A DNA stretch of 10,897 nucleotides, taken from positions 1-10,897 of the forward strand of contig CAMKNF010000054.1 of assembly GCA_946414115.1 (NCBI GenBank), read 5' to 3'. Position numbers and translations under genes: made by a program. The stretch comes from an uncultured Ruminococcus sp. GTDB lineage: Bacteria > Bacillota > Clostridia > Oscillospirales > Acutalibacteraceae. The notes below the pieces were generated by a model. It did not search any database. It was not told the DNA's origin and was given only the letters and a program-made list of their open reading frames with translations. Positions 1-6,071 of the stretch are shown piece after piece (within the stretch, counting starts at the first letter, position 1; the number at the start of each line of letters is the position of its first letter).

Positions 1-480
1 GCGGACTGTGTTCTGCGGAGCGGCTACTGTTTTTACACGCTTTACAGCTTCGTCAATATTCTTTACAAGCTTGTTGATTCCGCATACAACAACTACGCTT
101 TTAGGTCCGTAAAGAATTGCGGCTACACGGTTTGAGTTGCCGTCAACGTTGTAAAGCTCGCCGTTTTCGGTTACGGCATTTGTGCTTGTAAAAAATGCGT
201 CGGCAGTAAAGGTTTTGCGGTAAACCTCTTCAACCTGTTCACGTGTTATTCCCGGAGCAGAGCGGTCAAGGTAGTTATAATCAGATGATGTGATTATGTC
301 GTAAACTCCGGTTTCCTTAAGTGTAACCGAGCCGCCGCTTGAGATTACGTCACCCTTATTGATAAGAGTTTTTACAAGCTCGCAGGCTTCTTCCTTTGTA
401 TTGCAGAAATAAGGCTCCATTTTATTGCGCTTTAAGTTCTGCATTGTTTTATCTATTCTTGCTTTAAGTTCGTCTGTCAT
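1..480 (-). CDS. LUD-domain protein (lactate utilization/LutC-like family), 3' end outside window
   Basis: The first 160 codons of a minus-strand gene are present; the C-terminus lies beyond base 1. My translation starts MTDELKARIDKTMQNLKRNK and contains the LUD family hallmark SSGGSVTLKETGVYD (about residues 47-61), then a TSTNAVTENGELYNVDGNSN stretch (about 99-118) and the GPKSVVVVCGINK strand (about 125-137), ending in the conserved AAPQNT region. These match the short single-domain LUD proteins common in Clostridia (Pfam LUD_dom, formerly DUF162). Relatives in LutABC take part in lactate oxidation, but stand-alone copies have no proven reaction, so no substrate is assigned. The protein looks soluble, with no signal peptide. 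The ATG at 480 is preceded by an AAGGGG site 8 bases away and by a sigma-A promoter at 517-545, so it is probably the first gene of its transcript. Family assignment is secure; function is not. Confidence 0.9.
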   Translation of the reverse strand, partial: MTDELKARIDKTMQNLKRNKMEPYFCNTKEEACELVKTLINKGDVISSGGSVTLKETGVYDIITSSDYNYLDRSAPGITREQVEEVYRKTFTADAFFTSTNAVTENGELYNVDGNSNRVAAILYGPKSVVVVCGINKLVKNIDEAVKRVKTVAAPQNTVR

Positions 481-516
481 TGTATTATCCCCTTTATTTA
501 TTGATGTATTTATTTT

Positions 517-545
517 ATTATACTATATCATTTTGGTTTTTGCAA
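517..545 (-). promoter_or_regulatory. Sigma-A-type promoter of the LUD gene
   Basis: Read on the minus strand, TTGCAA (540-545) is followed by a 17-base spacer and a perfect TATAAT (517-522). The predicted start near 510 leaves a leader of about 30 bases before the ATG at 480. The promoter lies directly after the amidase terminator, which fits an independent transcription unit. Confidence 0.8.
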
Positions 546-551
546 TGAAAA

Positions 552-581
552 GGTGCAGAACAGCATCTTCTGCTCTGCACC
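552..581 (-). terminator. Rho-independent terminator of the amidase gene
   Basis: A 12-base stem (552-563 with 570-581) encloses a 6-base loop. On the minus-strand RNA every position pairs, one of them as a G-U wobble. The plus-strand RNA would have an A-C mismatch at that position. On the minus strand the stem is followed by TTTT. Both facts point to termination of the minus-strand amidase gene, whose stop codon is 12 bases upstream. Confidence 0.8.
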
Positions 582-592
582 AAATAAATATA

Positions 593-1135
593 TTAAGGCT
601 CTACAAACGGAACTCCGAAATACTGCGCTACCGACTGTGCAAGATTGCGTGCAATACTATTTATATTGTCACGAATCCACTGTGCTTCCTCGGGATTGTC
701 GTGGTAGGCAACCTCAATCAACGCCGAGGGTGCTTTTGTGCGACGAACTTCTGCAAGCGTTGTTGTGGGAATTATGTCAACATCAGACGAATCGGGATAT
801 ATTCTCTTGTAATTATTCTGAATAACCTCTGCAAAACGTTTGCCGGCTGTGCTTGTGGGGTAATAGTAAATGTCTGCACCTGTGTATCTTCCAGCCGCAT
901 TCGGCGGTGCGGCGTTGCTGTGGATTGCAAGGTGCAAATCGGGATTGGCTTGGTTTGAATCTGCTATTGCCTGTGACAGAGTCATATCGGGACGGTTGCG
1001 GTCTACTTCTATTCCGCTTGCGGCAAGATAAGGCTCCATTGCGTCGGCTATAAGATTCATATAATACTCTTCGTTTCCCCCGTCAACGTATGGATTATAC
1101 TCCTGAAGGGAGGGACTGAGATATACTTTAGGCAT
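593..1135 (-). CDS. N-acetylmuramoyl-L-alanine amidase-like protein (Amidase_3 family)
   Basis: This 180-residue protein consists of a single Amidase_3 (zinc amidase) domain. The family cleaves the amide bond between N-acetylmuramic acid and L-alanine in peptidoglycan. Visible landmarks are the zinc-binding Glu region GGNEEYYMNLIAD (19-31, E22/E23), the zinc His in HLAIHSNA (H72), and the catalytic Glu in ALIEVAYHDN (E141). The usual first zinc ligand, the His of a DxGHGG motif, is missing: the N-terminus reads VYLSPSLQEYNPYVDGG, and the only histidines are 68, 72 and 145. There is no signal peptide, membrane segment or cell-wall-binding domain, so it acts inside the cell or the mother cell, or leaves by lysis. 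The ATG at 1135 follows an AGAGGAA site at good spacing. The gene is monocistronic, between two hairpins. I saw no confident promoter in its A/T-rich upstream region. The family call is firm; activity is uncertain because of the missing His. Confidence 0.88.
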   Translation of the reverse strand: MPKVYLSPSLQEYNPYVDGGNEEYYMNLIADAMEPYLAASGIEVDRNRPDMTLSQAIADSNQANPDLHLAIHSNAAPPNAAGRYTGADIYYYPTSTAGKRFAEVIQNNYKRIYPDSSDVDIIPTTTLAEVRRTKAPSALIEVAYHDNPEEAQWIRDNINSIARNLAQSVAQYFGVPFVEP

Positions 1136-1218
1136 AAAAATTCCTCTTTTCGCAATAATCTAATCTTCATAATCTATAATATTCCGAAAATTGATTTTTG
1201 CGACAAGGCTGTATATGA

Positions 1219-1259
1219 AAACACCGTTTCGCAAAATTTATAATAACGAAACGGTGTTT
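1219..1259 (-). terminator. Hairpin terminator after the dockerin gene
   Basis: A perfect 13-base inverted repeat (AAACACCGTTTCG, 1219-1231 and 1247-1259) flanks a 15-base loop. It lies 22 bases past the stop codon of the dockerin gene. The following T-run is short (about four T on the minus strand), so termination may be moderate. The plus-strand side is also T-rich, but no plus-strand gene ends here. The amidase gene begins about 80 bases further on. Confidence 0.65.
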
Positions 1260-1281
1260 GATTTATTTTATTATATTTTCA

Positions 1282-2784
1282 TCATTCCAAAGCAACTAAC
1301 TTTTTCTGAATACAGGTTACGTCCAGAATGCTTACTCTTCCGTCGCCGTTGTAGTCAAAAACAGTGTCCTGTTTAGTGTCTGTCTTTACTATATCAGTAA
1401 GTCCTATTCCTGCCCTCTGAACAACGGTAGCGTCTTTAATTGTAAGCTCGCCGTCGTTATCGGCATCTCCGAGCATATACATATCAATACTGATTGGGGT
1501 ATCAAACAGCTTGTCGGTATCTATTACACCGCTTGCAATACCGTCTTCAAGATTAATTAAGTCACCTGTTTCGGGGTTTACTGCAAGATAGCCGAAAACT
1601 GACGGTATATATTCGTTATAGTTCTCAAGAATGTAGTCGCCGTATCTTTTTGAAACAAGCACATCCAATTCCAAACTATAACGAGCAGGAATCAGAAAAT
1701 AGCCGTTAAAGTTTTTAAAAACAGGTATTCCGAGAAGTGTTTCGGTATTTTCATATTGCTTTTCACTGTCAAGCTTTGACTGTGCAAGCTCTTTGATTTT
1801 TAAGAAGTTTTCGAATGAATAGATGTCGGGATTTTGTGTGGTAAGCTTGTAATCAAGAAGTTTTTGCTTGATTTTGGCACTTGAGCTGTAAAAATATTCC
1901 TCATCCTGCGGATAAAGCAATGTCATTTGGGCATCAAATTCTATGTCGGACATAAAATTGCTGTCTTCCTGCGTCATAACGTCGCCGAATTTTTTGTTCA
2001 AAATACAAGCATAATAATAACAGTTCTCAAGGTCTGTTCTGTCAATCTCCACTTCTACAAGTCCCTCAAAAGCAAGCTCAAGGTCAAAATATGCTTTTGT
2101 ACACTCGGCTGTTGTGGGATTTTCGCTGTTATATATTTGATGAGCGTAATCCATTGCATTGCTGTATCTTTGTGCGGTTTCGGGAGTATAGACGTTATTA
2201 TCTCCTACCGGCAACATCATAAACATTGTGCGAATATCGGATTTTGATTTAAATTGTTCTAAATTGAGCTGATCACACATATAGCTGATGTCATTACTTG
2301 TCAGCTTTCCGTCATTGTATAATTCCTTAATGGAATAAAATTTATTATTCTTATAAACAAAAACTTCCTGCCCACCTGTGAAAGCATAAATATAGTTTCC
2401 AAGAGGAACATATGTAATAACACTCACATAAGAATGCTTTTTTGAATATGGTTTAATAAGTAATGAGCCGTCATCAAGAGAGCCGTAGTATTCCACTGTT
2501 ACGTCATCTCTTGACAATTCATCACTGCTGCAATTAAGGAATGAAGTGTAGTCGTCTTTAACGTTATTTACTGTATCTTCGTCAAGCTTCTTCGGTTTAC
2601 CGAGCTGTGTGCAGGAATAGTATTTAAAGCAATATTCAATCGTTACTTCATTTGAAGCGGTATCTGATGATGCCGTGTTTTCTGAATTCTCTGTGCTTAC
2701 CGCACTTACATATACACTGCCCGAAACAACAAGCATTGCGCACATAGCTATTGATACAAGCTTTTTAATTAAGTTCTTCTTCAT
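1282..2784 (-). CDS. Secreted dockerin-containing protein with FIVAR-like segment
   Basis: This 500-residue exported protein starts with a signal peptide (MKKNLIKKL, hydrophobic core 10-26, likely cleavage after the SVYVSA region near 28) and a short Ser/Thr/Asn-rich linker (29-45). A beta-rich segment follows (about 46-170) ending in VYKNNKFYSIKELYNDGKLT, a pattern I associate with repeated modules of clostridial surface proteins. Residues about 200-245 look like a FIVAR-type helical segment, followed by further helices to about 345. A second compact segment (about 350-432) is unassigned. The C-terminus (437-500) is a type I dockerin with two calcium loops, D440/D442/D444/D451 and D477/N479/D481/D488, so it should dock onto a cohesin on a scaffoldin or cell surface. 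No glycoside hydrolase domain is visible. The ATG at 2784 has an AGGAGAG site and lies 18 bases after the anti-sigma-like gene, as the third gene of that operon. The dockerin is certain; the role of the rest is unknown. Confidence 0.88.
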   Translation of the reverse strand: MKKNLIKKLVSIAMCAMLVVSGSVYVSAVSTENSENTASSDTASNEVTIEYCFKYYSCTQLGKPKKLDEDTVNNVKDDYTSFLNCSSDELSRDDVTVEYYGSLDDGSLLIKPYSKKHSYVSVITYVPLGNYIYAFTGGQEVFVYKNNKFYSIKELYNDGKLTSNDISYMCDQLNLEQFKSKSDIRTMFMMLPVGDNNVYTPETAQRYSNAMDYAHQIYNSENPTTAECTKAYFDLELAFEGLVEVEIDRTDLENCYYYACILNKKFGDVMTQEDSNFMSDIEFDAQMTLLYPQDEEYFYSSSAKIKQKLLDYKLTTQNPDIYSFENFLKIKELAQSKLDSEKQYENTETLLGIPVFKNFNGYFLIPARYSLELDVLVSKRYGDYILENYNEYIPSVFGYLAVNPETGDLINLEDGIASGVIDTDKLFDTPISIDMYMLGDADNDGELTIKDATVVQRAGIGLTDIVKTDTKQDTVFDYNGDGRVSILDVTCIQKKLVALE

Positions 2785-2802
2785 ATTTTTCTCTCCTTCG
2801 CT

Positions 2803-3750
2803 TTATATATAGATAATTACCGGTTGATCTCCCAGATAAGCAGAGTAAGTATAAGAATGACCGCAATTATCATAGAACGTTAAATAGTAATTACCGGGAT
2901 TAAGATGAAGTCCTTTTTCCAAAGGATTATATTGAACTATGATTTCTCCGAGTGAATAATCATATGTGGCTCTCTCTGCCCAACTGAATTTTTCAGTGAA
3001 AGTCTGACCGGCGGCTGTCATTATATGACAATAAACACGGTAATTTTCTTCATCAAATATTCCGCATACGTCAGGTGACCAATAAAAATAAATGGAAGAA
3101 TTAAAACTTCCGCTTGCTCCCGCCGCTGTCGTTTCCGGAATCATAGGCGTCTCGGGTTCGGTGGGCGTGGGTGTATTTGTAGGCGATTCCGTTGGTTCTG
3201 TTACAGGCTGTGTGGGTACTGCAACAGGTGTGTCGGGGTTAGTAGGTCTGTCAGTGCTGCCGGAATTATTGTTTGAACCTCCGCCGGTTTCAGACGGTTC
3301 GGGCTTTGTGACAACGCTTTGGGAGTTCGATGAACTTTTAGATGTACTGCCTTGAACAGTTCCGTTTTTCGTGGCGGTCGGATTTGTTGACTTCTGCCCG
3401 GAACCTGTCTGCTGTTGCGTTGAAAATGTCGGAATGATTTCTGTTATGGGATTGGGAATTGTAGGAATAAGTGACGGATTTGAAGAGGGGGTTGTTCCGA
3501 CAGCTACGTCTGACACCGATGTACTTGATGACTTTAAGGGTGCAATTGGATTAGGCATATCAACACCGAAGTTTGCAAAAACAACAGCACACAGCGCACA
3601 GCAGAAAATAAAGCAGGCTGCCGAAGCGATTATATAAGGGTTAAGATAAACGGATTTCTTTTTATTCTTCTGTGGAATTTTAATTGCGTTTTCAATCCAA
3701 TTTTCAGGGGTTTTTACGCTTTTAAGCTGATTAAAGTTTACCTTTTTCAA
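2803..3750 (-). CDS. Probable membrane anti-sigma factor with Pro/Thr/Ser-rich stalk and external domain
   Basis: This 315-residue single-pass membrane protein has a short basic cytoplasmic segment (1-36) containing VKTPENWIENAIKIP. One transmembrane helix follows (about 38-60), then a long low-complexity Pro/Thr/Ser/Asn/Gly stalk (about 66-213), then a compact, aromatic-rich, probably beta-sandwich domain (about 214-315) with cysteines 229, 241 and 296. The stalk would carry the terminal domain away from the membrane. No HxxxCxxC zinc anti-sigma motif is present. Its position directly after an ECF sigma gene, with overlapping codons, is the main reason for calling it the partner anti-sigma factor. 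The start is TTG (3748-3750), whose bases overlap the TGA stop of the sigma gene as TTGA. A strong GGAGGTGA site sits 6 bases upstream, and no other start is nearby. Topology is clear; the anti-sigma role is inferred; the external domain is unrecognised. Confidence 0.78.
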   Translation of the reverse strand: MKKVNFNQLKSVKTPENWIENAIKIPQKNKKKSVYLNPYIIASAACFIFCCALCAVVFANFGVDMPNPIAPLKSSSTSVSDVAVGTTPSSNPSLIPTIPNPITEIIPTFSTQQQTGSGQKSTNPTATKNGTVQGSTSKSSSNSQSVVTKPEPSETGGGSNNNSGSTDRPTNPDTPVAVPTQPVTEPTESPTNTPTPTEPETPMIPETTAAGASGSFNSSIYFYWSPDVCGIFDEENYRVYCHIMTAAGQTFTEKFSWAERATYDYSLGEIIVQYNPLEKGLHLNPGNYYLTFYDNCGHSYTYSAYLGDQPVIIYI

Positions 3751-4232
3751 GCGTTATCACCTCCGTAAACAGATTTCAGAATTTCTCTGCCACGTTTTAG
3801 CAAAGATTTTACAGTATTCTCCTTTGTGTCAAGAATTTCGGCAATTTCACGCACCTTGTACTGCTCGCAATAATGAAGATAAAGCACGTCACGATATTTT
3901 GAAGGGGTTTTCATAAGCGCCCACGAGATGTCAGAGCTGTCGTTATCGTTTACGAACGCTTCATTTTCAAGGCTGTCGAGGGGGATATGACGGCGGTTTT
4001 TGCGCATATAACTTGTACATTCGTGAATTGCAACTTTTATGAGCCACGCTTTTATGTGCTCATCATTTTCAAATTCGGGGGATTTATAGTACAGCTTGAG
4101 AAAAACGTTCTGATAGCAGTCCTCTGCGTCTGCAAAATTCTGTAAACGCATTATACATACGCCCGTAACTGTGTCGGAAAACTTTCTGACAGTCTGCTCA
4201 TATGTAAGACCTGCAAACAGTTTTTCAGCCAT
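3747..4232 (-). CDS. ECF-type RNA polymerase sigma factor
   Basis: This 161-residue sigma-70 family protein has only regions 2 and 4. Region 2 spans about 12-80, with the DAEDCYQNVFLKLYYK core-binding helix (35-50) and the HIKAWLIKVAIHE helix leading into the basic MRKNRR (59-81), which would contact the -10 element. A linker (about 82-103) leads to region 4 (104-156), which carries a helix-turn-helix at about 126-147 (VREIAEILDTKENTVKSLLKRG) for the -35 element. I chose the ATG at 4232 because a GGGGGGAG site lies 5 bases upstream. The frame is open for 31 more codons, but they are hydrophobic and overlap the proposed promoter. The gene overlaps the next one (TTGA), typical of a sigma/anti-sigma pair. 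It is probably held at the membrane by that partner until an external signal arrives. An ECF-like promoter at 4257-4283 suggests autoregulation. The family is certain; the regulon is unknown. Confidence 0.93.
   Translation of the reverse strand: MAEKLFAGLTYEQTVRKFSDTVTGVCIMRLQNFADAEDCYQNVFLKLYYKSPEFENDEHIKAWLIKVAIHECTSYMRKNRRHIPLDSLENEAFVNDNDSSDISWALMKTPSKYRDVLYLHYCEQYKVREIAEILDTKENTVKSLLKRGREILKSVYGGDNA
3757..3764 (-). promoter_or_regulatory. Strong ribosome binding site that fixes a TTG start
   Basis: GGAGGTGA on the minus strand lies inside the last codons of the sigma gene, 6 bases before the TTG at 3750. It is near-perfect to the anti-SD sequence and supports the non-ATG start and translational coupling. 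Confidence 0.8.
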
Positions 4233-4256
4233 ATTATCTCCCCCCTTCACTAATAA

Positions 4257-4283
4257 TACGCACAAAAAATGTATTTGGTTGCA
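4257..4283 (-). promoter_or_regulatory. Candidate ECF-sigma promoter (possible autoregulation)
   Basis: On the minus strand TGCAAC (4278-4283) is followed by 17 bases and CGTA (4257-4260). This resembles the xxxAAC ... CGTA layout of known Bacillus ECF promoters such as those of sigma-W (TGAAAC-N16-CGTA) and sigma-X (TGTAAC-N17-CGAC). Transcription would start near 4250, just ahead of the ribosome site of the sigma gene. No well-spaced sigma-A hexamer pair was found in this gap: TTGCAA and TATTAT are 20 bases apart. That the gene's own sigma factor uses this site is inference. Confidence 0.5.
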
Positions 4284-4305
4284 AAAATTTAGAAAAATGG
4301 AAAAA

Positions 4306-4343
4306 ACTGCAAAATCCAAAAGCATTTTATCGGATTTTGCAGT
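4306..4343 (-). terminator. Strong rho-independent terminator of the rlmD-to-yihY operon
   Basis: A perfect 12-base stem (4306-4317 with 4332-4343) with a 14-base loop is followed on the minus strand by a run of six T (4301-4306, one of them in the stem) and more T-rich sequence. It lies 16 bases past the YihY-family stop codon and isolates that operon from the sigma operon downstream. Confidence 0.88.
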
Positions 4344-4359
4344 AAAAGTGTCGGAATGA

Positions 4360-5277
4360 TTATTTGTTTTTCTTATGTGAGTTTCTTTTTTTCAGTTTAT
4401 TAATCAAGGATTTCAAGCTGAATTTCTTTATCTGCTCGTGGTAAACGTAGTTTATCTCGGCACAAATCATAAGGCAGACCATACAAAAATACAGCCAGAT
4501 CATAATACCGGCAAGCGTTGCAAGTCCGCCGTAAATTGAAAAGCCGTTGAAGTTATCAACGTAAATTGAAATTCCAAGTGACAGTACGTACCACGAAAGC
4601 GTGCAGAGAAACGCACCCGGAAGCTGGTACTTAATTCCGTATTCCTTGTGCTGTTTACGGCTTATATTCGGAAAATTGCGGTATACAAGTGCAAACAAAA
4701 CCACGAGGAACAGAAAAATAAGCACATAGCGGAGATGATAGATTAGCGCAACAAAATCGGGCAGATATTTTATATACGGCGACAACCATTTGTTGATTGT
4801 AGAGCCAAGACCGATTATCACGAGTGAAAAAAGAATGATTGCAAAAAATGCAATTGTGTAGAACATCGCACGTATTCTTAAGAAAAACCAGTTTCTGTTT
4901 TCGTAAGCATCGTAAATTCTGTTGAGTCCGTTTGTTATTGCGTGGATCCCCTGTGCCGCTGACCAGAGTGTGATTACAAGCGTGATAAGTGAAATTCCTA
5001 CTGCGTTGTTGTAAGCGTTTGTCAGAAACTCGGATATTTCATCTACAATCTGTTCGGAGAAAATTCCGCTTAAGCCCATTTCGATAAAATCTACGGGAAT
5101 GTGCAGATTCTGTAAGATGGAAACAATAAACATTGAAAGCGGCACTGCTGACAGAATAATAAAAAAAGCTGACTGCCCTGCAATTGCAAAGATATTGTCG
5201 TGCAGAATTTTGCTTGTTATCGGTTCGAATCTTCCGATAAAATTTCTTACAGAGTCAATATGCTTTTTTATTTTCAT
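4360..5277 (-). CDS. YihY/BrkB-family integral membrane protein
   Basis: This 305-residue protein has about six membrane helices (near 33-55, 93-112, 137-160, 180-199, 217-240 and 252-276). It carries family landmarks: AGQSAFFIILSAVP in the first helix, WSAAQGIHAITNGLNRIYDA (105-124), PGAFLCTLSW (220-229), and the C-terminal YGGLATLAGIMIWLY...CAEIN block (249-276). A basic tail (284-305) faces the cytoplasm. The family was once labelled as tRNA-processing ribonuclease BN, which is now considered wrong; its transport or envelope role remains undefined. Length matches the family. The ATG at 5277 follows a near-perfect AAAGGAGG site. It is the last gene of the minus-strand operon, 33 bases after the dehydrogenase gene and directly before a strong terminator. 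Confidence 0.9.
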   Translation of the reverse strand: MKIKKHIDSVRNFIGRFEPITSKILHDNIFAIAGQSAFFIILSAVPLSMFIVSILQNLHIPVDFIEMGLSGIFSEQIVDEISEFLTNAYNNAVGISLITLVITLWSAAQGIHAITNGLNRIYDAYENRNWFFLRIRAMFYTIAFFAIILFSLVIIGLGSTINKWLSPYIKYLPDFVALIYHLRYVLIFLFLVVLFALVYRNFPNISRKQHKEYGIKYQLPGAFLCTLSWYVLSLGISIYVDNFNGFSIYGGLATLAGIMIWLYFCMVCLMICAEINYVYHEQIKKFSLKSLINKLKKRNSHKKNK

Positions 5278-5310
5278 CGCAGTACCTCCTTTCGCCTGAT
5301 TGATTACAAT

Positions 5311-6069
5311 TTATTTTCCGTTCTTCTTTTGCTGAACGTGGTAGGAAATGCGTGTGAGTGCTTTTTCGCTGACAAAATGCTGTAAAAACTTTGTGACTTT
5401 CATTTCAAAGCCGGGTGTGATTATCATCTTGCCCTTTATTGTTTTGTCAACGGCATACTTTGCAACATATTCGGGAGTAAGCCCTCTTATGCAGAATTTT
5501 ACATTTGCAACATCGTTGAAGTTCGTCTGAACAGGATCGGGACAGAGTACGGAAACCTTGACGTTTATGCTATCTCTGCGCAGTTCTTCGTGGATTGCCT
5601 GAGTAAGACGGACAACGTAATTTTTTGAAGCGTAGTAGCTTGAAAATGTAGGACCTGCAAGAAAGCCTGCCGCAGAGCCGACGTTGAGGATATAACCGCT
5701 GTTGCGCTTTACCATATCCTGCAAAAACAGCTTTGTAAGCACGTGAACGGCTACTATATTCGTATGAATAAGCCCGATTTCCTTTTCAAGAGGAACTTCG
5801 GTGAATTTTCCGTATGCACCGAAGCCTGCGTTATTTACGAGAAAATCAATCTGTTCATCTTTGAGGTGCTCATACAAATCAAAGCTGTCCTGTTCCCTGC
5901 ACAAGTCGAGTGTGATTACTCTGACATTTACGTTCTTTAATTCATCACGAAGTTCATACAATTTTTCGGTGTTTCTTGCAACAACTATGAGGTCATAGCC
6001 CATTGATGCAAGGTACTTTGCAATTTCTCTGCCTATTCCCGAGCTTGCGCCTGTTATAAGAGCTTTCAT
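5311..6069 (-). CDS. Classical short-chain dehydrogenase/reductase (SDR)
   Basis: This 252-residue NAD(P)-dependent oxidoreductase has a Rossmann fold. The nucleotide-binding TGASSGIG is at 6-13, NNAG at 79-82, and the catalytic set is N104, S132, Y145 and K149 (YYASK), with the Ser-Tyr spacing of 13 typical of active enzymes. ARN at 31-33, after the second strand, would favour NADPH. After the active site the usual PGP turn reads CPDPVQTNF, a Gly-to-Asp change. It resembles the uncharacterised DltE/YqjQ-like SDRs of Firmicutes; the substrate cannot be told. I chose the ATG at 6069, which has an AAAGGAG site; an upstream in-frame start at 6096 lies inside the methyltransferase gene and lacks one. 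The gene starts 2 bases after the methyltransferase stop, so the two are probably translationally coupled. Confidence 0.92.
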   Translation of the reverse strand: MKALITGASSGIGREIAKYLASMGYDLIVVARNTEKLYELRDELKNVNVRVITLDLCREQDSFDLYEHLKDEQIDFLVNNAGFGAYGKFTEVPLEKEIGLIHTNIVAVHVLTKLFLQDMVKRNSGYILNVGSAAGFLAGPTFSSYYASKNYVVRLTQAIHEELRRDSINVKVSVLCPDPVQTNFNDVANVKFCIRGLTPEYVAKYAVDKTIKGKMIITPGFEMKVTKFLQHFVSEKALTRISYHVQQKKNGK

Positions 6070-6071
6070 AT

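Noticed and set aside
425..1053. Plus-strand open frames (425-958, 553-825, 853-1053) opposite the amidase and LUD genes.
   Set aside because: They run antisense to clearly coding genes, cross the terminator and promoter, and show no recognisable domains.
3092..3637. Two plus-strand open frames (3092-3355 and 3371-3637) opposite the anti-sigma-like gene, Gly/Val-rich.
   Set aside because: They mirror the low-complexity Pro/Thr/Ser stalk on the other strand and have no family resemblance.
4233..4325. N-terminal extension of 31 codons on the sigma factor.
   Set aside because: It covers the candidate promoter and runs into the terminator hairpin, has no ribosome site, and is hydrophobic unlike sigma region 2; the ATG at 4232 has a strong site.
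5216..5239. tRNA-like T-arm motif GGTTCGAATC with flanking inverted repeat.
   Set aside because: It lies inside the N-terminal codons of the YihY-family gene; no acceptor, D or anticodon arms can be drawn around it.
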